Of a stretch of DNA of 49,172 nt, positions 24,992 to 32,435 are shown in pieces. Every line of letters starts with the position of its first letter. The first letter of the stretch is position 1. The DNA comes from Citreimonas salinaria (lineage in GTDB: Bacteria; Pseudomonadota; Alphaproteobacteria; Rhodobacterales; Rhodobacteraceae). Location of the stretch: contig NZ_FNPF01000021.1 of assembly GCF_900107235.1 (NCBI RefSeq), forward strand, positions 1-49,172, read 5' to 3'. The position numbers and the translations under genes are program-made. Below the pieces are notes generated by a model. It worked only from the letters and a program-made list of their open reading frames with translations. It did no database searches and was not told the DNA's origin.

Positions 24992-25102
24992 GTCGTCGAT
25001 CCTGTTCGTTTGCGTTCCTGTACTAAGCAGATACGAACACGCCCCCGGGCACGCGGCACCGAGGGCACTTTTTCGGGATAATCGGCAACGAAGAGGAGGT
25101 GG

Positions 25103-26839
25103 CTACATCCGGACTGGCCCCGGCGAGAACCTGTTCGCCGCGCGGATGCGGGGTTCTGCTGCGTAGATCCGAAGGTTGCCGGCCCGGTTTCGCGGCGCGG
25201 CCTGGCTACGCACTCCGTAGCGGCTCCCCGTTCGGGAGGACAGGTGCGCCATGGCCCTGGAGACGTCCTCGGGATCGTCCAGCGCCTCTTTCAAGTCGGC
25301 GCTCCAGGCATGACGGAACACGTAACCGGTGACCTGGGGGCCGCCCTTCTTCAGCTCAGGAAACGCAGCCCGTGCCAGACGTTTGATCCGGCCGCTCATG
25401 GCACTCGTGATCAGAACCGAGAGTTCCGACTTCGACTTGCGCTGCAGAGCTGCCCTGTCCTGGAAATCGTGAGGCCACTTGATGCGGGAATGGCACATCG
25501 CGTCCTTCCCAAGCTTTTTCAGGACCTCTTGCTCGCGCGGATCGGAGTCCTGAAAACGTGGCATCCCGGCCTGCTTCTGCCGGCGGACATACTTCGCAAG
25601 CCAGCGGGTCTCCGGGGTCGCGCAGTCGAACTCGTACCAGACCCACGCTTGCCCTTTCGTGTTGAAAGCCTGCACCGCCGGGTCGTCCCGGAGCTCTGAG
25701 ATGTCTTCCTGGTCAGCCTCCGTGCGCTTGAGCGTCAAGTGGTCTTGATCGAGGAAGTCGAAGTCAGACAGCTTCGTGCCCGGCAGCCGGACGGCGATCC
25801 TGTCGTGCTCGTCATCGAGGCCGCCCTTCAGGTGGACAACGTGGACGCCCGCGGTGATCGCAGCCGGACGGCAGCCGACGCCCATCAGCACAGCTAGGGC
25901 GGCTCGCCGGTCGTCACCGAGGGAGGGATCCGCGACAGCTTGCTTCCAGATTTCAGACCGCCAGTCGCAATCCGTGCCGGCCTTCCGGCGCTTGGCCTCG
26001 AGCTTCCTGATGTGTGTCAGGGCAGGGCGCTTGCCCGTCTTGCGACTTTTGGCTTTCCTCTCTCGCTCGATCTCAGCATGGAATTCCAATTCTGCGCGGT
26101 AGTCACCGTCGAAATCAGGCGTCTGCTCCGGCTTGCTTTGCCGCTTCGCTTTCGCTGTCGACTTCTTCTTCCGGCCCTGTTCGGCGGCCTTCTGGAATCC
26201 TGCCTGAGCACGGCGACCGTGCAAGTCCGGTGGGAAGTCGTGCAAGAAGTTGAGGGCTCGTGCGAGTTCGAGAACGTCTGATCCCCGAAGGTCGCCGTGG
26301 CGGGTGCTCCCGTTGTACTGAGACCGAAGCCATTCCTGTAGTCCTTGGGTTACCGGTCCATCCTTGTCGGCAGAGAGCTGCTCCAGAAGAGCCGGCAAGA
26401 GCTCGAGCACGGCGTGAGACGCGGACCGGTTCAGGCCGGCCTTCGCAAGCGCCCGTGCCGATGTGCTGGTCCAGTCGTCGGCTTTTGTCAGACGAGCAAA
26501 CCGGCGGTACGGGTCGCCGTAAGGGTCAGCCTCGGCAAGGCGCCGGACAGCTTTCGAGTATTGTGAGAGGGTTCCTGAATCCTGCAGCTGGGTCCGCGGC
26601 TTGGACTTGAGCTCGACGTCCCGTGCGGCACGGAAGCCGTCCAGGATGAGGTCGAGGGTCAGCCCTCGTTCCAGCCTGTCGCGATCCCAATCCGTGAGCT
26701 GCAGGCCGCCAGCCAGCTTCGAGAAGTCGATGTCGTCGAGTAGCGCCTTGAAGACGTCCTCGATGTCGAGTGCAGGGCCGATCGACGGACCTTCAGTGGG
26801 TGCCTTCTGTGGCTCTCGGCGCGGCATCATCAGATCCAT
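25103..26839 (-). CDS. Tyrosine recombinase with YxxR active-site variant (578 aa)
   Basis: The catalytic domain occupies about residues 300-545. R324 is in GVGCRPAAI. R509 is in GYVFRH, where the first residue of the usual HxxR box is Tyr506. H532 is in AHLSS and the nucleophile Y541 in GSRYG, nine residues later. The long N-terminal half (1-290) is helical and contains a Lys-rich stretch (222-270), likely DNA-binding. Such enzymes integrate DNA, resolve dimers or, in the telomere-resolvase branch, make hairpin ends. At 578 residues it is longer than common integrases. The ATG at 26839 has a strong AAGGAGG. No attachment site is visible next to it. Confidence 0.8.
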   Translation of the reverse strand: MDLMMPRREPQKAPTEGPSIGPALDIEDVFKALLDDIDFSKLAGGLQLTDWDRDRLERGLTLDLILDGFRAARDVELKSKPRTQLQDSGTLSQYSKAVRRLAEADPYGDPYRRFARLTKADDWTSTSARALAKAGLNRSASHAVLELLPALLEQLSADKDGPVTQGLQEWLRSQYNGSTRHGDLRGSDVLELARALNFLHDFPPDLHGRRAQAGFQKAAEQGRKKKSTAKAKRQSKPEQTPDFDGDYRAELEFHAEIERERKAKSRKTGKRPALTHIRKLEAKRRKAGTDCDWRSEIWKQAVADPSLGDDRRAALAVLMGVGCRPAAITAGVHVVHLKGGLDDEHDRIAVRLPGTKLSDFDFLDQDHLTLKRTEADQEDISELRDDPAVQAFNTKGQAWVWYEFDCATPETRWLAKYVRRQKQAGMPRFQDSDPREQEVLKKLGKDAMCHSRIKWPHDFQDRAALQRKSKSELSVLITSAMSGRIKRLARAAFPELKKGGPQVTGYVFRHAWSADLKEALDDPEDVSRAMAHLSSRTGSRYGVRSQAAPRNRAGNLRIYAAEPRIRAANRFSPGPVRM

Positions 26840-27344
26840 GATAGGCCTCCTTTTCTTCGTATGACGGCCTCTGTTCTTTGTTTACATAGAATAAGCGACC
26901 TTGATCGGCAAGGGGCAGCCTCCTTATTAATTGGCCTGAAAAGGAGCCATCTGGGAAAACTGGATGACGGCCGTTTCGGAAGACTGGATAACCACCCTCA
27001 GGGGGCAGACACCGCATGTACGGGAGAGTCTCCCTCGGCTTGGTGGGACGATTTCCTACATCATGACAGAATCGTCATGAAAATAAGGACAAAGGCGGCC
27101 CGTCATCAGACATGGACGGCGGCCTGTGGAGTTTTGGAGGACGTCTGACCAGGTTTCGGACGCGGTTTCATCTCCTGATTTTAGGAGGTCTTGTGGATGA
27201 CAATTAATAAGGAGTAACCCCTATCCTATAAAGCTTCCGCTCACTCTCGCTCAAGTGCGATTGAACCTGCTCAAGAACTAAAGCATCCGATCAACCTGTT
27301 GAAAAGCAGATCATCTTCGCGTAAATCCTATAGCGAAAGCGGTG
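26840..27344. other. Gene-free stretch before the TraK-like gene
   Basis: About 500 bp. It has two similar ACTGGAT segments (26959 and 26981), a small CTCCT-GATTTT-AGGAG hairpin (27172-27187) and a promoter-like TGACAATTAAT (27197) followed by TATCCTATAAAG. The remaining frames do not look coding. Confidence 0.4.
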
Positions 27345-27875
27345 ATGAACATGCGACAGAACACTAATCTTGCACAGTTGCTCGAGACCGAGGAGAAGCT
27401 CGGCGGGAAAACCATGGTGCTCAAGTACGCGGCCGATATCGTCAACTATAGCAAAGCCGGCGTGCCGCTGCAGAAGATTTACAACTGCCTCGCTCGTCTC
27501 GAAGGCGAAGACCGGGTCGTGACCTATCCAGCTTTCAGCAACGCCTTCAGGAAGCTGAAGAAGGCACGGGAGTTGCCTGATCCGGATCCGGAATTCCTCG
27601 TCAAGAAGCCGGAAAACCGCACTCAAGAGCCCATCCGACGTCCCGTCGAGAACTCGCGGCCGCCTGAGCGTACGTCCGATCCAGCGCCGGCCGAGGAGCC
27701 TGAGTCCTCCGATGTCGCGGAGCCCCAGGACACCGAACACCGGATGCGTGCCGCAAGCCGTAAGGCTGCCAAGGGCAAGCGGCTGAACCTGCCGAAATCG
27801 CTCAGCAAGCCTAAGCAGCAACCGGCCGCGAAGAAGGGCAACGAGAAGGGTGCCTTCATCGGCGACTTGATGTAG
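27345..27875 (+). CDS. TraK-like helix-turn-helix protein (176 aa)
   Basis: The N-terminal 70 residues (VLKYAADIVNYSKAGVPLQ, then TYPAFSNAFRKLKKA) have the helix-turn-helix layout of IncP TraK-type proteins, which bind the transfer origin. The rest is a Pro/Glu-rich linker followed by a basic tail (KAAKGKRLNLPKSLSKPKQQ). The start at 27345 (ATG) competes with 27351 and a GTG at 27342. A centromere-like repeat array and the parA/RHH pair follow on the same strand. With no relaxase gene in the window, a role in transfer cannot be confirmed; a general DNA-binding role is safer. Confidence 0.6.
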   Translation: MNMRQNTNLAQLLETEEKLGGKTMVLKYAADIVNYSKAGVPLQKIYNCLARLEGEDRVVTYPAFSNAFRKLKKARELPDPDPEFLVKKPENRTQEPIRRPVENSRPPERTSDPAPAEEPESSDVAEPQDTEHRMRAASRKAAKGKRLNLPKSLSKPKQQPAAKKGNEKGAFIGDLM

Positions 27876-28313
27876 TTCGCGAAGGGGCGCCCCCTCAAGA
27901 CCCGAAGATCCCGGCTGCCGTGCTGCCACGGTGGCTGGATATCTTGAAGTTCAGATGTCCTCCCACGAATTCTGGAAGTCCTGATCCCCGACTTCTGCGC
28001 CACGCAAGGAAGCTCGCTACCGCAGTCTTCTAGCTTTCCCACTACCTACCTTCACCACGCTCCCCCGATCCTTGGATCTCCAGGCACCCTGATGCCCTGA
28101 TACGAGGATCCCTCACACACCCAACTTTCCAGCAACTCATACTGCCCAGGAAAGCGCACAGGCATGAACCCCTGGGCATCTGCGAAGCCTGGAAGCGGGC
28201 GACCGAAGATCTTCTGATCTCATGCTTGCGAAGCGCTCCTGAAATCAGGACAGCGAGACTTCGAGCTTCCAAAGATATCCTGAATATCCCGCGAACCCGG
28301 ATACTCCGGTAGG
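27876..28313. other. Gene-free stretch upstream of the second partition module
   Basis: Contains many short dyads built on GATC and GGATCC (for example near 28060-28110), and GCGAAGC at 28182 and 28228. No coding frame is convincing. Confidence 0.4.
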
Positions 28314-28419
28314 GATAGCCACGATAGCCAGGTTCCCCGGTACCGTGGAACCCAGGAAAAGGATAGCTTGGATAGCGATAGCCTGGCGGTCGTGAAGGCC
28401 CTGGAAAGAAAAGATAGCC
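28314..28419. promoter_or_regulatory. Centromere-like array: GATAGCC repeats around a palindrome
   Basis: GATAGCC occurs at 28314, 28323, 28377 and 28413, with GATAGCT at 28362 and GATAGCG at 28371. Between the left and right groups lies a 22-bp palindrome with arms GGTTCC and GGAACC around CGGTACCG (28331-28352, one mismatched pair). The array ends 72 bp before a ParA gene that overlaps an RHH gene, the usual place for a partition site and operator. Confidence 0.65.
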
Positions 28420-28490
28420 GGAAAGCCTTGCGTTCTGTTTCCTGCCGCGCACTTGCGTCTGCAGAACGGGATCAACGAGGGAGAGATAGG

Positions 28491-29204
28491 ATGCCGATTG
28501 TAGCACTCGCGAACACAGCTGGAGGCAGCGGCAAGACCACGACCACATTGCTGCTGGCGACTGAATTCGCAAGGATGGGGTTCAATGTCAGCGTGCTCGA
28601 CGTGGACCCGCAGGGCTGGGCCTCGATCTACAGTCATTCGAAGAACGCCGACCCGAAGATCCGCATGATCAAGAACGTACCCGAAGGCGACGTCATGCGC
28701 GTGGCGAAGAAAGAGCGTTCCGAGAACCGGATCGTTCTCATCGACCTCGAGGGCACCGCGAACGTCGGCTTCAAGCAAGCGGCACGCGCCGCGAACCTCG
28801 TTCTACTGCCCGTCCAGGAATGCCTGAAGACGGCCTCCGGCGCCATCAAGACAGTCAAGATGATCAGGAAGCTGGAAGCTGAGGAGGGCTTCCAGTCTGA
28901 CTACCGCGTCCTGTTCACGGCCCTGGATCCGCTCTGCGCGACGGTTGAGTACAAGGACGCACGGGCGCCGATCGAGAAAGCGGGCATTCCGATCCTCGAG
29001 CACGGCCTGGCGCGGCGCCGCGAGTTCAAGGGCGTCCAGCGTTTCGGACTGAGTGTCAGTGAACTGCCGCTCAAGCGCTACCCGAAGAGGGCTAACGCAC
29101 ACCGCAATCTGAAGCCGGTGATCGACGAGGTCATCGGTATCCTGAAAAGCCGCAAGGCCTCCAGAGAGAAAGACAACATGAAAACGGAAGGAGTGGCAGC
29201 ATGA
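28491..29204 (+). CDS. ParA-like partition ATPase, second system
   Basis: 237 residues, a compact type Ib ParA without a DNA-binding extension. Its deviant Walker A is TAGGSGKTTT (about 9-18), followed by VLDVDPQGWAS and the Walker-B-like IVLIDLEG. The ATG at 28491 has a GAGGG-type ribosome-binding site; earlier in-frame starts would run through the repeat array. Its stop overlaps the start of the RHH gene by 4 bp. With that partner and the GATAGCC array it forms a second, independent segregation module. Confidence 0.85.
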   Translation: MPIVALANTAGGSGKTTTTLLLATEFARMGFNVSVLDVDPQGWASIYSHSKNADPKIRMIKNVPEGDVMRVAKKERSENRIVLIDLEGTANVGFKQAARAANLVLLPVQECLKTASGAIKTVKMIRKLEAEEGFQSDYRVLFTALDPLCATVEYKDARAPIEKAGIPILEHGLARRREFKGVQRFGLSVSELPLKRYPKRANAHRNLKPVIDEVIGILKSRKASREKDNMKTEGVAA

Positions 29205-29659
29205 GCCGGGAAGCAGTGAAAAGCGCGGACGTGATCGAAGAGGACCAGCTGGTGGATCTCGACGACGGGTTTGATCAGATGTTCGGAAACGGTGATGAGG
29301 CAGATGATGCCTCGCAGGCGGCCCCCGTGTTCCCGCGAGCGGTCCCTTCGGCTCCTCGGACGCCGGTCGAGCGCGACGTTGGTCTCGTTGACCGGGATCT
29401 GAGCAGTTACGGCCGGGCGCCGCAGGTCCACCCGAACGGCGACGAGTTCGACGGACGGCCGATCAAGAAGGCCGTGTCCCCGCGTCGTCGGCGTCGCAGC
29501 GACCGCAAGGATCAGCTCAACGTCAAGATGAACCCTGACCTGCTGCAAGGCTTCTACGATGTCGTGCACGAGCGCCGGGACACGATCGCGGACGTGATCG
29601 AGCATTACGTGATCGAGTACATCGAGGCGCACCGCCAGGAAACCCAACCCGACGCCTGA
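29201..29659 (+). CDS. Ribbon-helix-helix centromere-binding protein
   Basis: 152 residues. A disordered, acidic N-terminal part (1-100) precedes a basic patch (SPRRRRRSDRKD) and a ribbon-helix-helix fold at 104-146: a strand DQLNVKMN, helix PDLLQGFYDVVHERR and helix TIADVIEHYVIEYIEAH. Such proteins pair with small ParA ATPases, bind the centromere repeats and repress the operon. The ATGA overlap with the ParA gene supports translational coupling. Confidence 0.75.
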   Translation: MSREAVKSADVIEEDQLVDLDDGFDQMFGNGDEADDASQAAPVFPRAVPSAPRTPVERDVGLVDRDLSSYGRAPQVHPNGDEFDGRPIKKAVSPRRRRRSDRKDQLNVKMNPDLLQGFYDVVHERRDTIADVIEHYVIEYIEAHRQETQPDA

Positions 29660-29671
29660 GCGAACGAAGTA

Positions 29672-29713
29672 AAGACAGAGTGAGCAGCCAGTCCATCCCG
29701 GGCTGGCTGTCTT
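29672..29713 (+). terminator. Stem-loop terminator of the second partition operon
   Basis: Inner arms CAGCCAG (29685-29691) and CTGGCTG (29703-29709), outer arms AAGACAG (29672) and CTGTCTT (29707-29713), then a T-rich segment. It begins 13 bp after the stop codon. Confidence 0.6.
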
Positions 29714-29816
29714 CGTTTAGTCACCCATCGAAAAGCCGGGGGAGGCCTTTTTCTTTACAAGGCAGCTCATATCGCGTCAAAACTGACAATCGAAATCCGG
29801 ATACTCGCCAAAAGAC

Positions 29817-30200
29817 ATGCGCCTTCTCGCCTTGATCGCCCTCGCGGCCGCAACCTTCGCAGCACCCGTCTCGGCTGCGTTCGTCGGAAACCGGTCAGCC
29901 TGGACACAGCTTGATGCGCTGGGGCAGTTCCGCTACGTGCAGGGGTTTGTCGATGGCTGGCTCGGGATGGACGCGGGAAACCCTGAGATGAACCAGTACA
30001 TGGACGACATCCGGAGCTGTGTGATAGAAATGGGCCTGACAGCCAGAGACTTCACCGAGATCGTGGAGAACCAGTACGAGGACCTCTCCAACTGGGAGAA
30101 GCCCCCGTACGTGATGATTATCCAGGGGGTCCGGGAGGTTTGCATCGGCAGCATCAACCGGGCGAGGGCTGATCGGGGCCAGGGGCTTTACGGCGAATAA
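29817..30200 (+). CDS. Exported small protein, Rap1a/Tai-like
   Basis: 127 residues with a clean signal peptide (MRLLALIALAAATFAAPVSA). The mature part is helical and has two cysteines (in RSCVIEM and REVCIGS) that could form a disulfide. The pattern, including FVDGWLGM, resembles Rap1a/Tai-type periplasmic immunity proteins, but the likeness is weak. No effector gene is beside it. A zinc-ribbon gene follows 5 bp later. Confidence 0.7.
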   Translation: MRLLALIALAAATFAAPVSAAFVGNRSAWTQLDALGQFRYVQGFVDGWLGMDAGNPEMNQYMDDIRSCVIEMGLTARDFTEIVENQYEDLSNWEKPPYVMIIQGVREVCIGSINRARADRGQGLYGE

Positions 30201-30205
30201 CCCGT

Positions 30206-30412
30206 ATGCAGGGTCTCTACGTCCAATGCCGCTGCGGACACCAGGCGACCATTCCCTGGGACATGCAGGCCTCCACCCTTAAACAGGACATCGTCCCGAG
30301 GCTCCGGTGCAGCCGTTGTCGGGCCAAGGGCGGCGCGGTAGAGACCCGTTTGCTCTGGGATGCGGGGGTCAACGCCTTAAACGGGGCACGTTCAGGGCAT
30401 TCCGAAGAATAG
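30206..30412 (+). CDS. Small zinc-ribbon protein (68 aa)
   Basis: Two Cys pairs typical of a zinc ribbon: CRCGH (residues 8-12) and LRCSRCRAKG (about 33-42). Small proteins of this type are frequent in alphaproteobacteria, and their role is unknown. It starts 5 bp after the exported protein's stop, so they are probably cotranscribed. It is the last backbone-like gene before the cargo region. Confidence 0.65.
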   Translation: MQGLYVQCRCGHQATIPWDMQASTLKQDIVPRLRCSRCRAKGGAVETRLLWDAGVNALNGARSGHSEE

Positions 30413-30610
30413 GCTACATCGGTTCCGCGTCGTAGACCGAGCAGCTGAGAGTGCCACCGCTGCGGAACCTGTATTCCAGGAAGGCCGTGAGGAAAACGAT
30501 ATGGTCCTGGTAGAGGACGTGGAACGTGTTCTGGGTCAATTCGTCGTCCTCGAACCGCGGTTCGCCTGAAAACTCGAAAAATTCTACGAAGCCTGAGCAG
30601 GGGCACGTAG

Positions 30611-30787
30611 ATCGTGCTGCCGCCGTCGATCCACCCGGACACGCAGCGCGCTTACACCGCCAACCTCTACGACGTCCTGCAGTCCATCCCCACGCTGATG
30701 CCGAGGACGACGCTTCAGACTTCCCAAGGCATGCTGGAGGCAGGTGTGATGGCGTTGCGTGGGAGCAACGTTTCGGCGACAAGGTGA
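30611..30787 (+). pseudogene. Remnant of a Prim-Pol-type primase gene
   Basis: The frame reads IVLPPSIHPDTQRAY, the PPSxHP signature of bifunctional primase-polymerase domains, then a further 43 residues to a stop at 30785. A TAG lies directly upstream in frame, and no start or flanking domain is present, so this is a fragment. It marks the boundary between backbone genes and the restriction-modification genes. The rest of 30413-30818 shows nothing recognisable. Confidence 0.35.
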
Positions 30788-30818
30788 ACCAACGACAAGA
30801 GCACCGGGGGAGCAGGGC

Positions 30819-32432
30819 GTGCCGACACTCGATTGGATTGGCAAGCAAGCGGTGGTGAACCACCATCGCGAGGTCCCTTACAGGCTGGTGCACTGCGACG
30901 GCGAGTTGTCGGCGGGCGACACCGAGGCGGGCAGTCTTCTGGTGCAAGGCGACAACCTTGAAGCGCTGAGGGCGCTTCTACCGTATTACGCGGGCAAGGT
31001 GAAATGTATCTATATCGACCCACCATATAACACCGGGAACGAGGGCTGGGTCTACAACGACAACGTGAACTCGCCCGAGATACGCCGCTGGCTGGGTGAA
31101 GTGGTCGGCAAGGACACTGAGGACCTGTCGCGCCACGACAAGTGGCTGTGCATGATGTATCCGCGTTTAAGGTTGTTGCGGGAATTCCTACGAGAAGATG
31201 GCGTCATCGCCATTTCAATCGATGAAAACGAAGAACACCGTTTGCGGGCTCTGCTGGACGAAGTCTTTGGAGCCCGGTGTTTTATGGCTGATCTCGTATG
31301 GAAATCGCGGCAGTTTAACGATGCCCGGTCACTTACGGGCATTTCCAAAGACCACGAGAAAATCCTGGTCTACGAGCGGTCAGCCGGGAGCTGTTACTTT
31401 GCTGGCCTGCCGCGTGACATGGGCAAATTCAAGAACCCTGATAACGACCCTTTGGGTGCGTGGATGAGCAGAAGTATCCTCGGTCTTGCTGACGCGAAAG
31501 CGAGACCGAACCTTCACTTCCCGATCGTTGACCCCGCGACAGGCTGGAGCTTCGAGCCGCCAGCAAATACCGGTTGGCGCTATTCCGTAGACACGGTCCA
31601 GGAAAAGATCGCCCAAGGCCTCATCATCTTCCCCAAGAGCAGAAGCGGCCGTCCTCGCGAGAAGATCTACGCAACGCGCATGGAAGGCAAGACGATCAAC
31701 TTTCCGTCTGTGATCGACGACATTTTTACAGCTGACGGAACTCGCGAAATGAGGGACATATTCGACGAAGTTCCGTTCGCCTTTCCGAAACCGTCTCAGC
31801 TAGTTCGCCGTCTAATTTCTCAAGTCGCTGCTCCCGATGACATCATCCTAGACAGCTTCGCCGGGTCCGGCACCACCGGCCATGCCGTCCTGGACCTGAA
31901 CAAGCAGGACGGCGGCAATCGTCGCTTCATCTTGGTTGAGTTGGAGGACGCCATCGCCCGCGATGTGACCGCCGAGCGTCTGCGCCGAGTCATTGACGGC
32001 TATGACAAGGGCGGCGACCTGGAGAAACCCGTCGAGGGCTTGGGTGGAGGCTTCCGCTTCTGCCGCCTTGGCGTCCCGCTCTTCGACGAGTTCGGCGACA
32101 TTGCTGATGCCATAGCCTTCCCGGATCTCGCCGCCCATATCTTCTTTGCGGAGACGGGCGTGCCCATCCCGCACCGGGCGCAGTCTGAGTTTCTCGGCAC
32201 GCATCAGGTTCGCGCCGTCTACCTGCTCTTCAACGAGATCAACCGCGAGGTGCCGCAGGAGGCCGCAGGCAACGTCCTGACGCCCGACCGGCTGGATGGA
32301 CTGCCGCCCCCGCCCGACGACTTCGAAGGCGTGCGCGTGGTCTATGCCGAAGGCTGCACCGTCTCTGCTGACCGGCTGAAGGCGGCAGGTGTGGTCTTCA
32401 AGCAAATCCCCTATCAAGTCGAAGGGGTCTGA
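30819..32432 (+). CDS. mod: Type III restriction-modification DNA methyltransferase (Mod)
   Basis: About 537 residues. The catalytic motif IDPPYNTGN (about 68-76) comes before the AdoMet-binding motif DSFAGSGTTGHAV (about 342-354), the beta-class order of adenine-N6 methyltransferases. The segment between holds the target-recognition part. Mod alone methylates the recognition site and guides Res. The GTG at 30819 is preferred because GGGGAG lies upstream; the frame is open to 30759. No simple-sequence repeat that could cause phase variation is seen. The res gene begins 3 bp after the stop. Confidence 0.9.
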   Translation: MPTLDWIGKQAVVNHHREVPYRLVHCDGELSAGDTEAGSLLVQGDNLEALRALLPYYAGKVKCIYIDPPYNTGNEGWVYNDNVNSPEIRRWLGEVVGKDTEDLSRHDKWLCMMYPRLRLLREFLREDGVIAISIDENEEHRLRALLDEVFGARCFMADLVWKSRQFNDARSLTGISKDHEKILVYERSAGSCYFAGLPRDMGKFKNPDNDPLGAWMSRSILGLADAKARPNLHFPIVDPATGWSFEPPANTGWRYSVDTVQEKIAQGLIIFPKSRSGRPREKIYATRMEGKTINFPSVIDDIFTADGTREMRDIFDEVPFAFPKPSQLVRRLISQVAAPDDIILDSFAGSGTTGHAVLDLNKQDGGNRRFILVELEDAIARDVTAERLRRVIDGYDKGGDLEKPVEGLGGGFRFCRLGVPLFDEFGDIADAIAFPDLAAHIFFAETGVPIPHRAQSEFLGTHQVRAVYLLFNEINREVPQEAAGNVLTPDRLDGLPPPPDDFEGVRVVYAEGCTVSADRLKAAGVVFKQIPYQVEGV

Positions 32433-32435
32433 GGC

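Noticed and set aside
30414-30947. Minus-strand frame opposite the start of mod
   Set aside because: It runs antisense through the methyltransferase start and shows no domain; the plus-strand remnant and mod explain the region.
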